From: Bacteroidota bacterium
GTDB lineage: Bacteria > Bacteroidota > Bacteroidia > Flavobacteriales > Flavobacteriaceae
Length of the DNA stretch: 38,754 nt
Direction: 5' to 3'
Assembly (NCBI GenBank): GCA_003650305.1
Contig: QMOV01000011.1
Location: 1-38,754 of the forward strand
The notes beneath the pieces were generated by a model that did no database searches, had not been told where the DNA came from, and saw nothing but the letters and a program-made list of their open reading frames with translations. Position numbers and translations under genes: made by a program. Numbering within the stretch: position 1 is the stretch's first letter; the number at the start of each line of letters is the position of its first letter. Positions 6,982 to 17,200 of the stretch are shown here, piece after piece.

Positions 6982-9018
6982 ATGAAGACATCTAAATTAA
7001 TAGTGATTTTCGGAGTGATTGTTGTGTTGGGATTGCTTGTGTATTTCCCCGGACGCAAATTAGCTAGGGCACATGTAAATGAAATAACAGCTGTTACAGA
7101 TCACCCTCTTTCATGTACTTCATGTCATGTTTACATTTCTCAGAATAAGCTGATTTCAAAAATGGTCAATGCTGATTATTTATCACCGTTAAATATGGCT
7201 GTTTCTAACGATGGCAGCAAGTTGTATGTTGTTGCACAGGATATAAATGAGTTGATTGTTGTTGATGTTGAGAAAAGCGAAGTCTTGAACAAAATCAAAG
7301 TAGGAGTGCACCCGCATAGTGTTATTCTTAATGAAGATGGAAGCATTGCTTATGTCAGCAACCAATGGTCGGATAATGTGTCTGTAATTGACTTGGCTGC
7401 CTCAATTGTAGTAGATACTCTAAAAACGGGTAATGGCCCTTCAGGACTTTCTATTAGTACAAACGGAAAGTTTCTATATGTTGTCAACACATTCGGTTCA
7501 GATTTGTCTGTTATTGATCTTGCTACCAAAGAAGAAAAGAAAAGATTGACTACTGGAAAAGATCCTACAGGAACTGAATTGTCTCCAGATGGAAATGTAT
7601 TATATGTGACCAGCAGACGTGCCAATTTTACACATTATGGAGAACCTTTAATTTGCGATATGACCTTGGTGAATGCCAATACTCAAAAAGTTATTAAATA
7701 TACGCCCATTGAATCTGCTCATATAATGGAAAATATTGCCTTTACGCCTTCAGGAGATCTGGCAATGATGACTTTAGTACGTCCTAAGAATTTGATACCT
7801 ACCTTACAGGTTGAAGGTGGTTGGATGATGAATCATGGAGTTGGTATTATCGAACAGAAGAATGAAGGTAAGGTAGTACAGTTATTACTTGATGAACCAA
7901 ATGCCTATTATCCTGATCCCTTCGATATTGTTATTACTCCCGACGGGAAGAAAGCTTTCGTATCAAGTTCAGGAGTAGATCGTATATCTGTTATTTCAAT
8001 AGACTCAATCAGGACAATACTTGCTGAATCTTCACCTGAAAAGTTAAAAAATTTTTCCAATAATCTTGGAATCAGTAGTAGGTTTGTAATAAAACGTATT
8101 GCCACCGGAGCCAATCCTAAGGGACTTGCGCTTTCACCTAATGGCAAACGATTATATGTGGCTGAACAGCTTGAGGACAAAATTGCAATAATTAATACAG
8201 AAAGCCTTGAAACTATTGGTTCTATTAATCTTGGAGGTCCTATAAGGATAACAGTTGCCAGAAAGGGTCGCAGGCTTTTTAATAACGCCGGGCACACATT
8301 TCAAAACCAATATGCCTGTTATACTTGCCATCCCGACGAACATGAAGACGGCCTTGTATATAATATGGCAGGAAAAGATATGGGACGAAACATGACCAAT
8401 ACCCAGTCTTTACGTGAAATAGGAGAAACGGCACCTTTCAAATGGAATGGAAAGAATCAGACAGTTTATAAACAGGATGGAATGCGATTTTCTACCGTAC
8501 TTACAAGAACAGAACAGTTCAGTTATAAAGATCTTGATGCTATTGTATCTTATATAATGACAGGCATAAAATACCCACCCAATCTATTATATAATCCCAA
8601 CGGAGAATTGACTGAATCTCAACTTCGTGGCAAAGTATTATTTGATAGGAGTATGGATAATTTTGGGAATAATATCCCGGAAAATAATCGCTGTATTACA
8701 TGCCATCCACCTCCTCTATATACAAATTTAGAATTGGCTGATGTTAGTACGCTTGCTACAACCGACGATCCAATATTGTTTGATATACCTCACCTAAATA
8801 ATATATACTCGTCAGCACCTTATTTGCACGATGGGCGTGCCGAAACATTGGAAGAGATATGGACAGTTTATGGTCAGGATGATAAACATGGATTCGTTAA
8901 TGATATGACTAAAATTCAACTAAACGATTTGGTTGAATATTTAAAATCTTTCAGAGGTCCAGAATACGAAAATAGTGATTCAAGTATTCAACAAGCCTCA
9001 ACTTATAAATCTAACTAA
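6982..9018 (+). CDS. YVTN beta-propeller fused to MauG/cytochrome c peroxidase-like domain, three haem motifs
   Basis: A 678-aa protein with an N-terminal hydrophobic anchor or signal (residues 5-22). CxxCH motifs: CTSCH (Cys45-His49), CYTCH (446-450) and CITCH (571-575). Between the first two lies a YVTN-type seven-bladed propeller (about 55-430; repeats such as KLYVVAQDINELIVVDVE and FLYVVNTFGSDLSVIDL). The C-terminal third (about 440-665) matches the di-haem cytochrome c peroxidase/MauG family, including the APYLHDGRAETLEEI signature. Family knowledge predicts a periplasmic haem enzyme that reduces peroxide or oxidises a bound protein or metabolite. The extra N-terminal haem may be an electron entry point. 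It sits between the mono-haem lipoprotein and a Reg_prop propeller gene, with gaps of 7 and 11 bases. Confidence 0.88.
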   Translation: MKTSKLIVIFGVIVVLGLLVYFPGRKLARAHVNEITAVTDHPLSCTSCHVYISQNKLISKMVNADYLSPLNMAVSNDGSKLYVVAQDINELIVVDVEKSEVLNKIKVGVHPHSVILNEDGSIAYVSNQWSDNVSVIDLAASIVVDTLKTGNGPSGLSISTNGKFLYVVNTFGSDLSVIDLATKEEKKRLTTGKDPTGTELSPDGNVLYVTSRRANFTHYGEPLICDMTLVNANTQKVIKYTPIESAHIMENIAFTPSGDLAMMTLVRPKNLIPTLQVEGGWMMNHGVGIIEQKNEGKVVQLLLDEPNAYYPDPFDIVITPDGKKAFVSSSGVDRISVISIDSIRTILAESSPEKLKNFSNNLGISSRFVIKRIATGANPKGLALSPNGKRLYVAEQLEDKIAIINTESLETIGSINLGGPIRITVARKGRRLFNNAGHTFQNQYACYTCHPDEHEDGLVYNMAGKDMGRNMTNTQSLREIGETAPFKWNGKNQTVYKQDGMRFSTVLTRTEQFSYKDLDAIVSYIMTGIKYPPNLLYNPNGELTESQLRGKVLFDRSMDNFGNNIPENNRCITCHPPPLYTNLELADVSTLATTDDPILFDIPHLNNIYSSAPYLHDGRAETLEEIWTVYGQDDKHGFVNDMTKIQLNDLVEYLKSFRGPEYENSDSSIQQASTYKSN

Positions 9019-9029
9019 AACAGACAGTT

Positions 9030-10229
9030 ATGTTAAAAAATGTACTGATAAAATATTCAAAATTTGCTACAATTGCAGGTGTTATCTTTGTGGCAGTTTC
9101 TTTGGGGTTTAACCTGAAAGGGCAGCATTCTTCAGACTTGAATTCATTTTTCGCAGACACATTGTCAACTCAGGATAACACTGAAGGATTACCTGCAAGA
9201 AATTCAGATGGAGCTGATTTAAATAACAATATAAACGCTATGCCTATTTATGGGAACTGGCGTAATTTTACTTCAAAAGAAGGGTTACCCGACGATAAAA
9301 CCTATTGTGTGAAGATTGATGGAGAACGTGTTTTGGTTGGGACACATGAAGGTCTTGCAGTTTTTGAAAAAGGGAAGTGGCGAACCTATACAACAAAAGA
9401 GGGGCTTGCACATAATGGTGTTTTAGCCATTGATGTAAGTGAACTAACAGGAGATGTTTGGCTTGGAACAATGGGAGGATTAACAAGGTGGTCTGCCGGT
9501 AAATTTGAAAACTTCACACAGCTTAACAGCGGATTGCCTAATGATTTAATTTATTCCGTTATATGTGATGGAAAAGATGTTTGGGTTGCTACGGGTGGTG
9601 GTGCTGGCCAGTATGATACTTATACAAAACGGTGGGAAATATTCACAGAACAGAATGCTCCCATGCATGAACCATGGACCTATGGTGTATGTGAAGGTGA
9701 TGGGAAAATATTTATTGCTGCATGGGGAGGTGGTGTGGTTGAATATAACAAGAAAACCAAAAAATTCAGAGATTATGTTGATCCTGATGGTAATATGGAG
9801 ATTGACCTTTTCCCAGATGATGGGGTAGTTCATGATATAACAACAGGGACTTCCTGGGCAGATGGTTATTTATGGGTTGCCACCTACTTCGGATTAAGCC
9901 GCTATGATGGTGTACACTGGAAAGGGTATTTTGACCACGATAGTGGTTTAGCCAGTAATTTTATAAACTATATAATAGCTCAAGGACCAATAGCATTTAT
10001 TTGCACTGATAAAGGATTAAGTACTACCAATGGTAAAAACTGGGTAACATATACTAAAAATGATATGGATAAGAATGGAAAAGCCGTCATAATTGAAGGT
10101 ACCGAAGAAACTGAATTGGTAATGTCGCCATCAATTTCACATAATTATGTCCTTGGTGTCGATGTTAAGGATAATGTTATCTGGGTTGCTACTTCTAAAG
10201 GTATAAGTCGCGGAGAATTGCTGAAATAA
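9030..10229 (+). CDS. Exported Reg_prop (two-component-regulator-type) beta-propeller protein
   Basis: A 399-aa protein with an N-terminal signal or anchor (about 12-29). From about residue 75 it consists of repeating blades of the type GNWRNFTSKEGLPDD, VWLGTMGGLTRWSAGKFENF, VWVATGGGAGQYD and LWVATYFGLSRYDGVHWKGY, the Reg_prop signature normally seen in the periplasmic sensor of hybrid two-component systems. Here it stands alone, with no membrane helix, kinase or YYY domain after the propeller. It is therefore a soluble or tethered propeller, perhaps a ligand-binding partner of the haem proteins encoded upstream. The gene begins 11 bases after its neighbour and is followed by a 90-base gap with no clear terminator hairpin. 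Confidence 0.85.
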   Translation: MLKNVLIKYSKFATIAGVIFVAVSLGFNLKGQHSSDLNSFFADTLSTQDNTEGLPARNSDGADLNNNINAMPIYGNWRNFTSKEGLPDDKTYCVKIDGERVLVGTHEGLAVFEKGKWRTYTTKEGLAHNGVLAIDVSELTGDVWLGTMGGLTRWSAGKFENFTQLNSGLPNDLIYSVICDGKDVWVATGGGAGQYDTYTKRWEIFTEQNAPMHEPWTYGVCEGDGKIFIAAWGGGVVEYNKKTKKFRDYVDPDGNMEIDLFPDDGVVHDITTGTSWADGYLWVATYFGLSRYDGVHWKGYFDHDSGLASNFINYIIAQGPIAFICTDKGLSTTNGKNWVTYTKNDMDKNGKAVIIEGTEETELVMSPSISHNYVLGVDVKDNVIWVATSKGISRGELLK

Positions 10230-10319
10230 ATGTTTAATGTGTTTAGAGATTTTGAGTAAAATGGATTATAAATAATAAAATAAATAGTTACAATATAAAC
10301 AATAAAAATAATAAGAATT

Positions 10320-10916
10320 ATGGATAATACAATAGAAATTATGAATGATAAACGATTGTTAATAGATTTGACAAAGCTTACAGATGGAGAGAAGGTAGAG
10401 ATGAAAAAACTGGGATTTTTATCTGATGACAATAAAGTTATTGAATCAGTTTATCCTTCCCTGCATGATGAGCGGCCTCCAATTGAAAAACATGTGGTTC
10501 ATGCATCTCATACTATTAACGAGGCTTATAACTATGAGAAACCATCTTCATTTTCAAGAGCCCTACGCCTCGACCTTGGTGGTTACAAGGTATTGTTAAT
10601 TTCAGGAACTGCCAGTGTAAATGAAGAAGGCAAACCAGAACATATTGGCGATTTTAAAGCCCAGCTTTGGAGGACTTATGTAAATATTACTAATCTTCTT
10701 GAAGCCGAGGGGATGTCTTGGCATGATGTGGTGAGGACAACCAATTATCTTAGGGATATTGAAAGGGATTATGGTGAATTTAATAAAATTCGTACTTCTT
10801 TTTATCAGTGGTTAAATCTTGACCCTTTACCTGCCGCTACAGGGATACAGGCTAGGCTATGTTGGGAAACGCTCCTTGTTGAGGTTGAGGTGTATGCAAT
10901 CTGTAAATCTAAATAA
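10320..10916 (+). CDS. Rid/YjgF-superfamily protein, chorismatase-like C-terminus
   Basis: A 198-aa cytoplasmic protein. Residues about 75-198 form a Rid (YjgF) domain (LLISGTASVNEEGKPEHIGD, NITNLLEAEGMSWHDVVRTT, then ARLCWETLLVEVEVYAI). The first 75 residues have no counterpart in small RidA proteins. The arginine that binds the imine carboxylate in classical RidA is replaced by Ala in the aligned stretch (PAATG versus PARS), so simple 2-aminoacrylate deaminase activity is unlikely. The Cys followed by LLVEVE recalls the end of chorismatases (FkbO/Hyg5/XanB2), also a YjgF fold, although those are longer. With a DAHP synthase gene two genes downstream, action on chorismate or a related acid is an attractive but unproven idea. 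The next gene starts 8 bases after the stop. Confidence 0.8.
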   Translation: MDNTIEIMNDKRLLIDLTKLTDGEKVEMKKLGFLSDDNKVIESVYPSLHDERPPIEKHVVHASHTINEAYNYEKPSSFSRALRLDLGGYKVLLISGTASVNEEGKPEHIGDFKAQLWRTYVNITNLLEAEGMSWHDVVRTTNYLRDIERDYGEFNKIRTSFYQWLNLDPLPAATGIQARLCWETLLVEVEVYAICKSK

Positions 10917-10924
10917 AATTGAAT

Positions 10925-12238
10925 ATGATAAAGCGTAACTTTTGGGTATTGGTAATTTTTACCCTGATCGTAATGTTTCAGGGTAATGAATTAATAGGGC
11001 AGGAAAAAGATCTGAAATATGGCAAAACGCCGGACAAATTTGCTCCGTATAACAATTTTCGAAAAGCCTATAAGTACCATTTCCTTGAACCTGTTCAATT
11101 CTACGGAGCAGGACGGGAGAAATTACCTCCCAAAGACCTGAAAGAAGTACGTTTAGGATTTCTTGGACCATTAGAAGGTTCTGCAATTGTATCACTTGGT
11201 GAACAGATGTTAAATGGAACCATTCTGGCAATAGAAGAGGCTAATAATAAAGGCGGATACGCTGGCATTCCTTTCAAGTTGATGGTACACAATGATGTTG
11301 GTTTATGGGGTGCTGCAGCTAATGAGGTGGTTAAAATGAATGATGAAAAGGTTTGGGCCTGGCTGGGTTCCATTGATGGTATTGTGTCACATGTAGCATT
11401 AAGAGCAACCTTGAAAATGGAAATAATGATGGTCAATACAGGGGATCCTGATCCTACGTTTACCGAAACAAATATACCATGGACAATTCGTGTTATCAGT
11501 GACGACCGCCAAAGTGGTTATGCACTGGCCTCCTATATATTTGAAAAGATGAAACATGAGCGTGTGGCAGTTATCCGGACCAACACCCGATATGGAAGGG
11601 TAGGCATTATGGAGTACTCGGGTGTTGCAGTACGCTTAGGCCATCCAATGATGATTGAAGAGAGATTTGATACTGGAGAGATAGACTTTAAAATGCAACT
11701 GGAGAGTATAAAGAAAGTATCTCCTGATGCTATTCTTATTTGGGGAAATGCAAAAGAGTCCGCACTTATTTTAAAGCAAATCCGAAAGTTGGGCATGAAA
11801 CAGCCTGTCTATGGTTCTGACAGGATGGTTTCTCCTGAATTTCTTAGGATTGCAGGGCAGGACGCTGAAGGAATTGTAACCACTTGTCAATATAATCCCG
11901 ATGCAGATATTCCTGGTCTAAAGGCATTTCAAGCTAATTATTTCAAGAGATTTGGACTGGAACCTGATGTATTTGCTTCTCATGCCTATGATGGAATGAA
12001 CATGATTATTAAAGCCATTAGTAAAGCAGGTCTTAATCGGGTTCTTATTCGCGATGTACTCACTGATTTAAAGACTTTTCAGAATTATCAGGGGATTACA
12101 GGTAAGATTATTTTGGACAGAAGTTGGAATGATATAGGAGAGATATGGATGGCAAAAGTCCAAAATGGCAAGTTTAAATATTCAGCTAGCCCAACTATAG
12201 GAACTAAGAGACACTCAAATACTAATACTAAATATTAA
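10925..12238 (+). CDS. LivK-like periplasmic binding protein (Peripla_BP_6), first copy
   Basis: From ATG 10925 the product is 437 aa, with signal peptide [18 protein letters not shown]; a TTG at 10919 is also possible. After a linker of about 60 residues comes a type-I periplasmic-binding fold of the branched-chain amino-acid/amide family: [38 protein letters not shown], then [10 protein letters not shown], with a closing [17 protein letters not shown]. No ABC permease or ATPase gene lies anywhere nearby, so it probably delivers or senses a ligand rather than feeding a local transporter. LivK-like proteins also accompany PQQ-dependent alcohol dehydrogenase systems together with YVTN propellers, a similar combination. 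It lies 8 bases after the Rid gene and 19 before the DAHP synthase gene. Confidence 0.88.
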   Translation: MIKRNFWVLVIFTLIVMFQGNELIGQEKDLKYGKTPDKFAPYNNFRKAYKYHFLEPVQFYGAGREKLPPKDLKEVRLGFLGPLEGSAIVSLGEQMLNGTILAIEEANNKGGYAGIPFKLMVHNDVGLWGAAANEVVKMNDEKVWAWLGSIDGIVSHVALRATLKMEIMMVNTGDPDPTFTETNIPWTIRVISDDRQSGYALASYIFEKMKHERVAVIRTNTRYGRVGIMEYSGVAVRLGHPMMIEERFDTGEIDFKMQLESIKKVSPDAILIWGNAKESALILKQIRKLGMKQPVYGSDRMVSPEFLRIAGQDAEGIVTTCQYNPDADIPGLKAFQANYFKRFGLEPDVFASHAYDGMNMIIKAISKAGLNRVLIRDVLTDLKTFQNYQGITGKIILDRSWNDIGEIWMAKVQNGKFKYSASPTIGTKRHSNTNTKY

Positions 12239-12257
12239 TATTAAAAGGAAAAACAAT

Positions 12258-13118
12258 ATGGAAACCATTTTATGTAATAATCCGGCTGATGTTAAAATTA
12301 CGGTTCCTTCACTAGTGAGTCTACAGAAAAAACAAGAAGCAACTATTGTCAAAGTCAATGGAATTGAGGTTGGGGGCTCTGAAGTTATTATTATTGCAGG
12401 CCCTTGTGCTGTCGAGAGCATGGAACAACTTTTTGAAACAGCCAGGTCTGTAAAGACGGCTGGAGCTAAAATATTAAGAGGAGGAGCTTTTAAACCACGC
12501 TCATCACCTTACAGCTTTCAGGGACTTGGAGAAGAAGGATTGAAACTACTCAGTCAAATAAGAAAGGAAACAGGTTTACCTGTTGTCACAGAAGCGATGG
12601 ATACAAGGCAGGTTGAATTAGTTGCAGAGTATGCTGACATGATCCAGGTAGGGTCGCGTAATATGCAAAACTATCCTCTTTTAAAAGAAGTTGGTAAGTG
12701 TAGAAAGCCAGTCTTGCTAAAGCGGGGCATGATGGCAACTATTGAAGAGTTTTTAAATTCAGCTGAATATATCCTTAACGAGGGTAATGATCAGGTAGTA
12801 CTTTGCGAACGAGGGATACGTACTTTTGAAACTTCTATGAGAAATACGCTCGATTTGAGTGCGATACCAATGTTAAAACATCTCAGTCATCTTCCTGTAA
12901 TAGTCGATCCCAGTCATGGAACAGGCCTCAGGTGGATGGTACCCGTGATGGCTAAAGCGGCAGTAGCTGCAGGTGCCGATGGTCTCATTATGGAAGTACA
13001 TTATAGACCTGACGCAGCGTTATGTGATGGTGAACAATCACTTCATCTTGATAAATTTACTAACCTTATGAGTGAAATACGTAAAGTTGCCAAGGCTGTA
13101 GGTAGAAAAATATTATGA
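12258..13118 (+). CDS. aroF: 3-deoxy-7-phosphoheptulonate synthase (DAHP synthase), type I-beta, no regulatory domain
   Basis: A 286-aa cytoplasmic enzyme condensing phosphoenolpyruvate and erythrose-4-phosphate, the first step of the shikimate pathway. Visible motifs: AGPCAVES with metal-ligand Cys50, [40 protein letters not shown] and IMEVH. The core begins at about residue 40, and the short N-terminal arm is not a recognisable ferredoxin-like or chorismate-mutase regulatory domain. The enzyme is therefore probably insensitive to aromatic amino acids. A DAHP synthase gene inside an operon of exported and tailoring proteins usually marks a pathway needing extra chorismate or shikimate-derived precursor. 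The following gene overlaps by 4 bases (ATGA), so translation is coupled. Housekeeping use cannot be excluded, but no other aro gene is present. Confidence 0.93.
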   Translation: METILCNNPADVKITVPSLVSLQKKQEATIVKVNGIEVGGSEVIIIAGPCAVESMEQLFETARSVKTAGAKILRGGAFKPRSSPYSFQGLGEEGLKLLSQIRKETGLPVVTEAMDTRQVELVAEYADMIQVGSRNMQNYPLLKEVGKCRKPVLLKRGMMATIEEFLNSAEYILNEGNDQVVLCERGIRTFETSMRNTLDLSAIPMLKHLSHLPVIVDPSHGTGLRWMVPVMAKAAVAAGADGLIMEVHYRPDAALCDGEQSLHLDKFTNLMSEIRKVAKAVGRKIL

Positions 13119-14224
13119 CCAAAACTTTATTCATAATAATCGCCATCTGTGTTCTATTCGTACAGGACATTTATGCCCAGCAAAATAATTCAACAACTGG
13201 CAAAATAGTAAAAATTGGCCTATTAATCAGTAATAATAAATCTATAGCAGCACGAAATGGAGCTGAAATGGCAATCGGCATTGCAAATAAAAAGGAAGGT
13301 TCTGATGGCTTATATTTTCAATTGATTGTAAGGTCAATGGAAGGACCTTGGGGTACGGGTTCGAATGAAGCTGTTAATTTGGTTTTTAAAGAAAAGGTAT
13401 GGGCGATTATGGGTTCTCACGATGCGAGAAATGCTCATTTGGTGGAACAGGTGATATCCAAGACTGGTGTTGTTTTTTTATCGGCATGGGCAACTGATCC
13501 AACACTCTCCCAGGCATTTATCCCATGGTATTTTAGTTGTGTTCCGAATGATATTCAACAAGCTGGTGCTTTGATCGAAGAAATATATAACAAAAGAAAA
13601 ATCATTGAAATAGCAACTGTTTCGGATGAGGATTATGATTCGAAATTGGCCTTACAAACCCTTTTAAAAGAAATAAAGATTGCTGGTAAGGCTGAACCAA
13701 AGCAGCTATTTTATGATAGTTCTAATACGGATTTTAAAATTTTGTTTGATGAGATAAATAAAGCAGGTGTCAATAGTATTATTCTGTTTGGAAAACCTTC
13801 AGCTTCTTTCAGTTTTATTCAACAACTGCGACAAAAAAAATTGAATCTACCTGTTTATGGGGCATTATCTTTGTTAGGAGAAAGTGAATTTGATGATCTG
13901 GAACTTGTATATTTTGATAATATTACATTAGTAACTTCTGGAAATTGGTTTGAGTCGAAGAAGCTATCATTCAAAAATGAGTTTCAGGAAAAATATGGGA
14001 AAATACCTGATGCTGTAGCAGCTTATGCATTTGATGGCATGAATTTAATCATTGAAGCGGTTAGGAATTCCGGTGTTAATCGTGAAAAAATTCAGGAAGC
14101 TATGTCAAAAATGCATTACAAAGGTGTAACAGGTTCTATTCAATTTGATGAAAAAGGAAATCGCATGGGCCCCTTTGGACTGATTGAAATAAAAAACGGA
14201 ATTCCGGTTACCGTCGAAAAATAA
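13115..14224 (+). CDS. LivK-like periplasmic binding protein (Peripla_BP_6), second copy
   Basis: A 369-aa exported protein with signal peptide ending near FVQDIYAQ (residues about 1-22). The binding fold follows the pattern of the gene at 10925: [53 protein letters not shown] and ITGS-like [18 protein letters not shown] near the end. It is shorter and clearly diverged from the first copy. Its ATG overlaps the DAHP synthase stop, tying a periplasmic protein translationally to a cytoplasmic precursor enzyme. No transporter partner is encoded. It may bind the same or a related ligand as the first copy; which ligand cannot be read from sequence. Confidence 0.87.
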   Translation: MTKTLFIIIAICVLFVQDIYAQQNNSTTGKIVKIGLLISNNKSIAARNGAEMAIGIANKKEGSDGLYFQLIVRSMEGPWGTGSNEAVNLVFKEKVWAIMGSHDARNAHLVEQVISKTGVVFLSAWATDPTLSQAFIPWYFSCVPNDIQQAGALIEEIYNKRKIIEIATVSDEDYDSKLALQTLLKEIKIAGKAEPKQLFYDSSNTDFKILFDEINKAGVNSIILFGKPSASFSFIQQLRQKKLNLPVYGALSLLGESEFDDLELVYFDNITLVTSGNWFESKKLSFKNEFQEKYGKIPDAVAAYAFDGMNLIIEAVRNSGVNREKIQEAMSKMHYKGVTGSIQFDEKGNRMGPFGLIEIKNGIPVTVEK

Positions 14225-14252
14225 ATTCAACTAATTACTTAACTTTGGTCCT

Positions 14253-17200
14253 ATGAAAAAAATCTATATTTTATTCTTAATAGTACTTTTCTCCTCTACT
14301 CTGTTCAGTTGTAAGGAAACTGAAGAAGATAAAAGACAAAAAACTATTGAATTGATGACCACTCAAACGTTAGGTCTTGCATATCTGGAAGAATTTAAAC
14401 TTAGCGAAGCAAAAAAAGAGTTTCTTAAGTTTATCAAATTAGCACCTGACGAAAAACTTGGGTATGCAAATCTGGGATTGGTCTATTTGAGGATGGGAAA
14501 GTATGTTGATGCTGAAAAACAGCTTTTAAAAGCCATTAAAATTGATTCAAAAGATGGAGATGTAAGATTGTTGTTGGCAACGGTTTATCAGATGAATGGT
14601 GAACGTGAAAAGGCTATTTCTGTATTGACAAAAGCTCTGATAATTTCTCCTAGACATATTAAAATACTTAATGACCTATCTGAATTATATTCGGTAGGAT
14701 CGGATAAGAAATCTCAAAAGAAACGTAAAAATTATTTGCTTCAACTTGTTGAAAAAGCACCTGGAAATATAGTTCCCCAACTTAAATTGACCGAAATACA
14801 TATCCAAAATGGAGACAGTGAAAAAGCGATAGAACTATTGGAAATAATTCAAAAACAATTTCCCGAGTTCCCAAATGAAGCCATTTATTACTATGATAAA
14901 ACAATCTCTTTACTGAAAAAACAGGATAAGGAAAAAGCTATTATACAATTTATAATTTTTCATAATTACATGAAGGTTAGCTTTCCATATCAAGCAGGTA
15001 TTATGGAGTTAAATGGTCCCGGAGGATCATTTATCGGTTTTCCGCTGATTACTTATGACTTGCAACTCTCTTTAAAGGGCGTTGAAAATAAATCACTACT
15101 TGATGTAATTAAATTCACTGAAGTTACAACATCTGCGGGTTTGGATATTGTTCCACAATTCATTGAAGGTGAAAATATTGAATTCCGTAATTCCACACAT
15201 GTCGAGGCAGCTGATTATGACGGTGATGGAGATTTAGATATTTATGTTGGCAGTTATGATCCGGCAACCTCATCTTATAAGCATTACCTTTTCAATAATT
15301 ATATGGGACGGTTTAATGATGTTTCAGAAAAAGTTGGTATCAGTCATTCTGGTAAAGAATCATCAGCCAAATTTGCCGATTACGACAACGATGGTTTTCT
15401 TGACCTGTATATTGTTAAAGAAGATGGCGATATATTATATCGAAATGCAGAGAAAGCTATTTTTAAAGATGTCACAGACAATGCAGAAATTGGTAGTAAA
15501 ACTGGCGGAAACAAGGTTTTATTTTTCGACATGGATCATGACGGAGATCTCGACTTGTTTGAAGCAAGGCCGAATTCAAATCTGGTGTTTCGAAATAATG
15601 GAGATGGCACTTTCCTGGAACAGGCCGCGAAAATGGGTCTGTCAGGAAGTGAGATTAATAGTCGCGATGCAGTTTTTGGAGATTTTGATGATGATGGTGA
15701 TATTGACCTATTTGTAATAAATGATAATGGAAGCAACATATTATATGCGAATCAAAGACAAGGAGTTTTTAAGAATGTAACCGAAAAGAGTAGGCTAAAA
15801 AGTAACAGTGGCTCAAGTTCTGTATCGGTTGGAGATTACAATAACGATGGGTTTTTAGACTTGTTCATTACCTCACTTAACGGAGAAAACTGTGAATTGT
15901 ATCGCAATCTGGGCAATGGAAGTTTTGAACCAGTAAATAAAACAAAAGAAATGTTTGCTGCACTTCAGCATATCAAAGCTTATGATGCTAAATTTTTTGA
16001 TTTTGACAATGACGGATTTCTTGATATTATTATCGCAGGAGAATCAAAACAAATTGGAGATCGTGGTGTTCTTCTTTATCATAATGAAGGGAGTGGGAAA
16101 TTCACGGATGTTTCTAACCTGTTGCCTGAAACACCAAAATCAGGACGGCAAATAACTCTATTCGATTACAATGATGATGGCGATCTTGATGTAATTATTG
16201 CCGGTTTGAATGGTGGAGTCTTCCTGTTGCGAAATGATGGTGGGAGTATTAACCATTATGTGAATATGAAACTTGTAGGTTTAAGGACTGGAAGTGCCAA
16301 GAATAATTATTTTGGGATTGGGGCAAAAGTTGAAATAAGTGCAGGGGAGCTTTACCAGTCTATGGTAGTGACAAAACCAAATATCTATTTCGGGTTAGGA
16401 AACCTCACAAAAGTTGATGTTATCAGAATTACATGGACAAATGGTGTACCACAGAATATATTTCTACCGGATGCCGATCAAGCATTGATTGAAGCACAAA
16501 TATTAAAAGGTTCTTGTCCGTTTCTTTACACATGGGATGGTGATGAATATATATTTGTAAAGGACATCACATGGAGAAGTGCTTTAGGCATGCCCCTTGG
16601 TATTATGGGAGGCACTACTAAATATGCTTTTGCGGATGCATCAGATGATTATATTAAAATACCAGGCGAAATGTTAAAACCCAAAAACGGAAATTATTCA
16701 ATTAAGGTGACATCAGAGCTTTGGGAAACAATATATATGGATAAAATACAATTGGTTGCAGTTGATCATCCTGATTCTGTTGATATTTTTGTTCCGGAAC
16801 AGTTTTCTCCACCTCCTTTCCCAGGTATGGATGTACGACAGGTTAGTGAAAAACATGTTCCCATATCTGCAAAAGATTCACGCGGAAATGATTTGCTTTC
16901 TTTTATTGTTGAAAAAGATGACAAATACATATCTTATTTCAAACCTGAAAAGTATCAGGGAATAACAGAGATGCACGATTTGATTCTTGACCCGGGAGAA
17001 TCGGGTAATACAGAAAATTTATTTCTCTTCCTGAATGGCTGGATATACCCAACTGATGCCAGTATTAATGTTGCCCTTTCACAATCCGATAGGCTGAATG
17101 TCATCCCTCCTTTTATACAGGTCATCAATAAAAAAGGAGAATGGGAAACCGTAATTGATAATCTTGGTTTTCCGATGGGAAAGGATAAGACTGTAATTGT

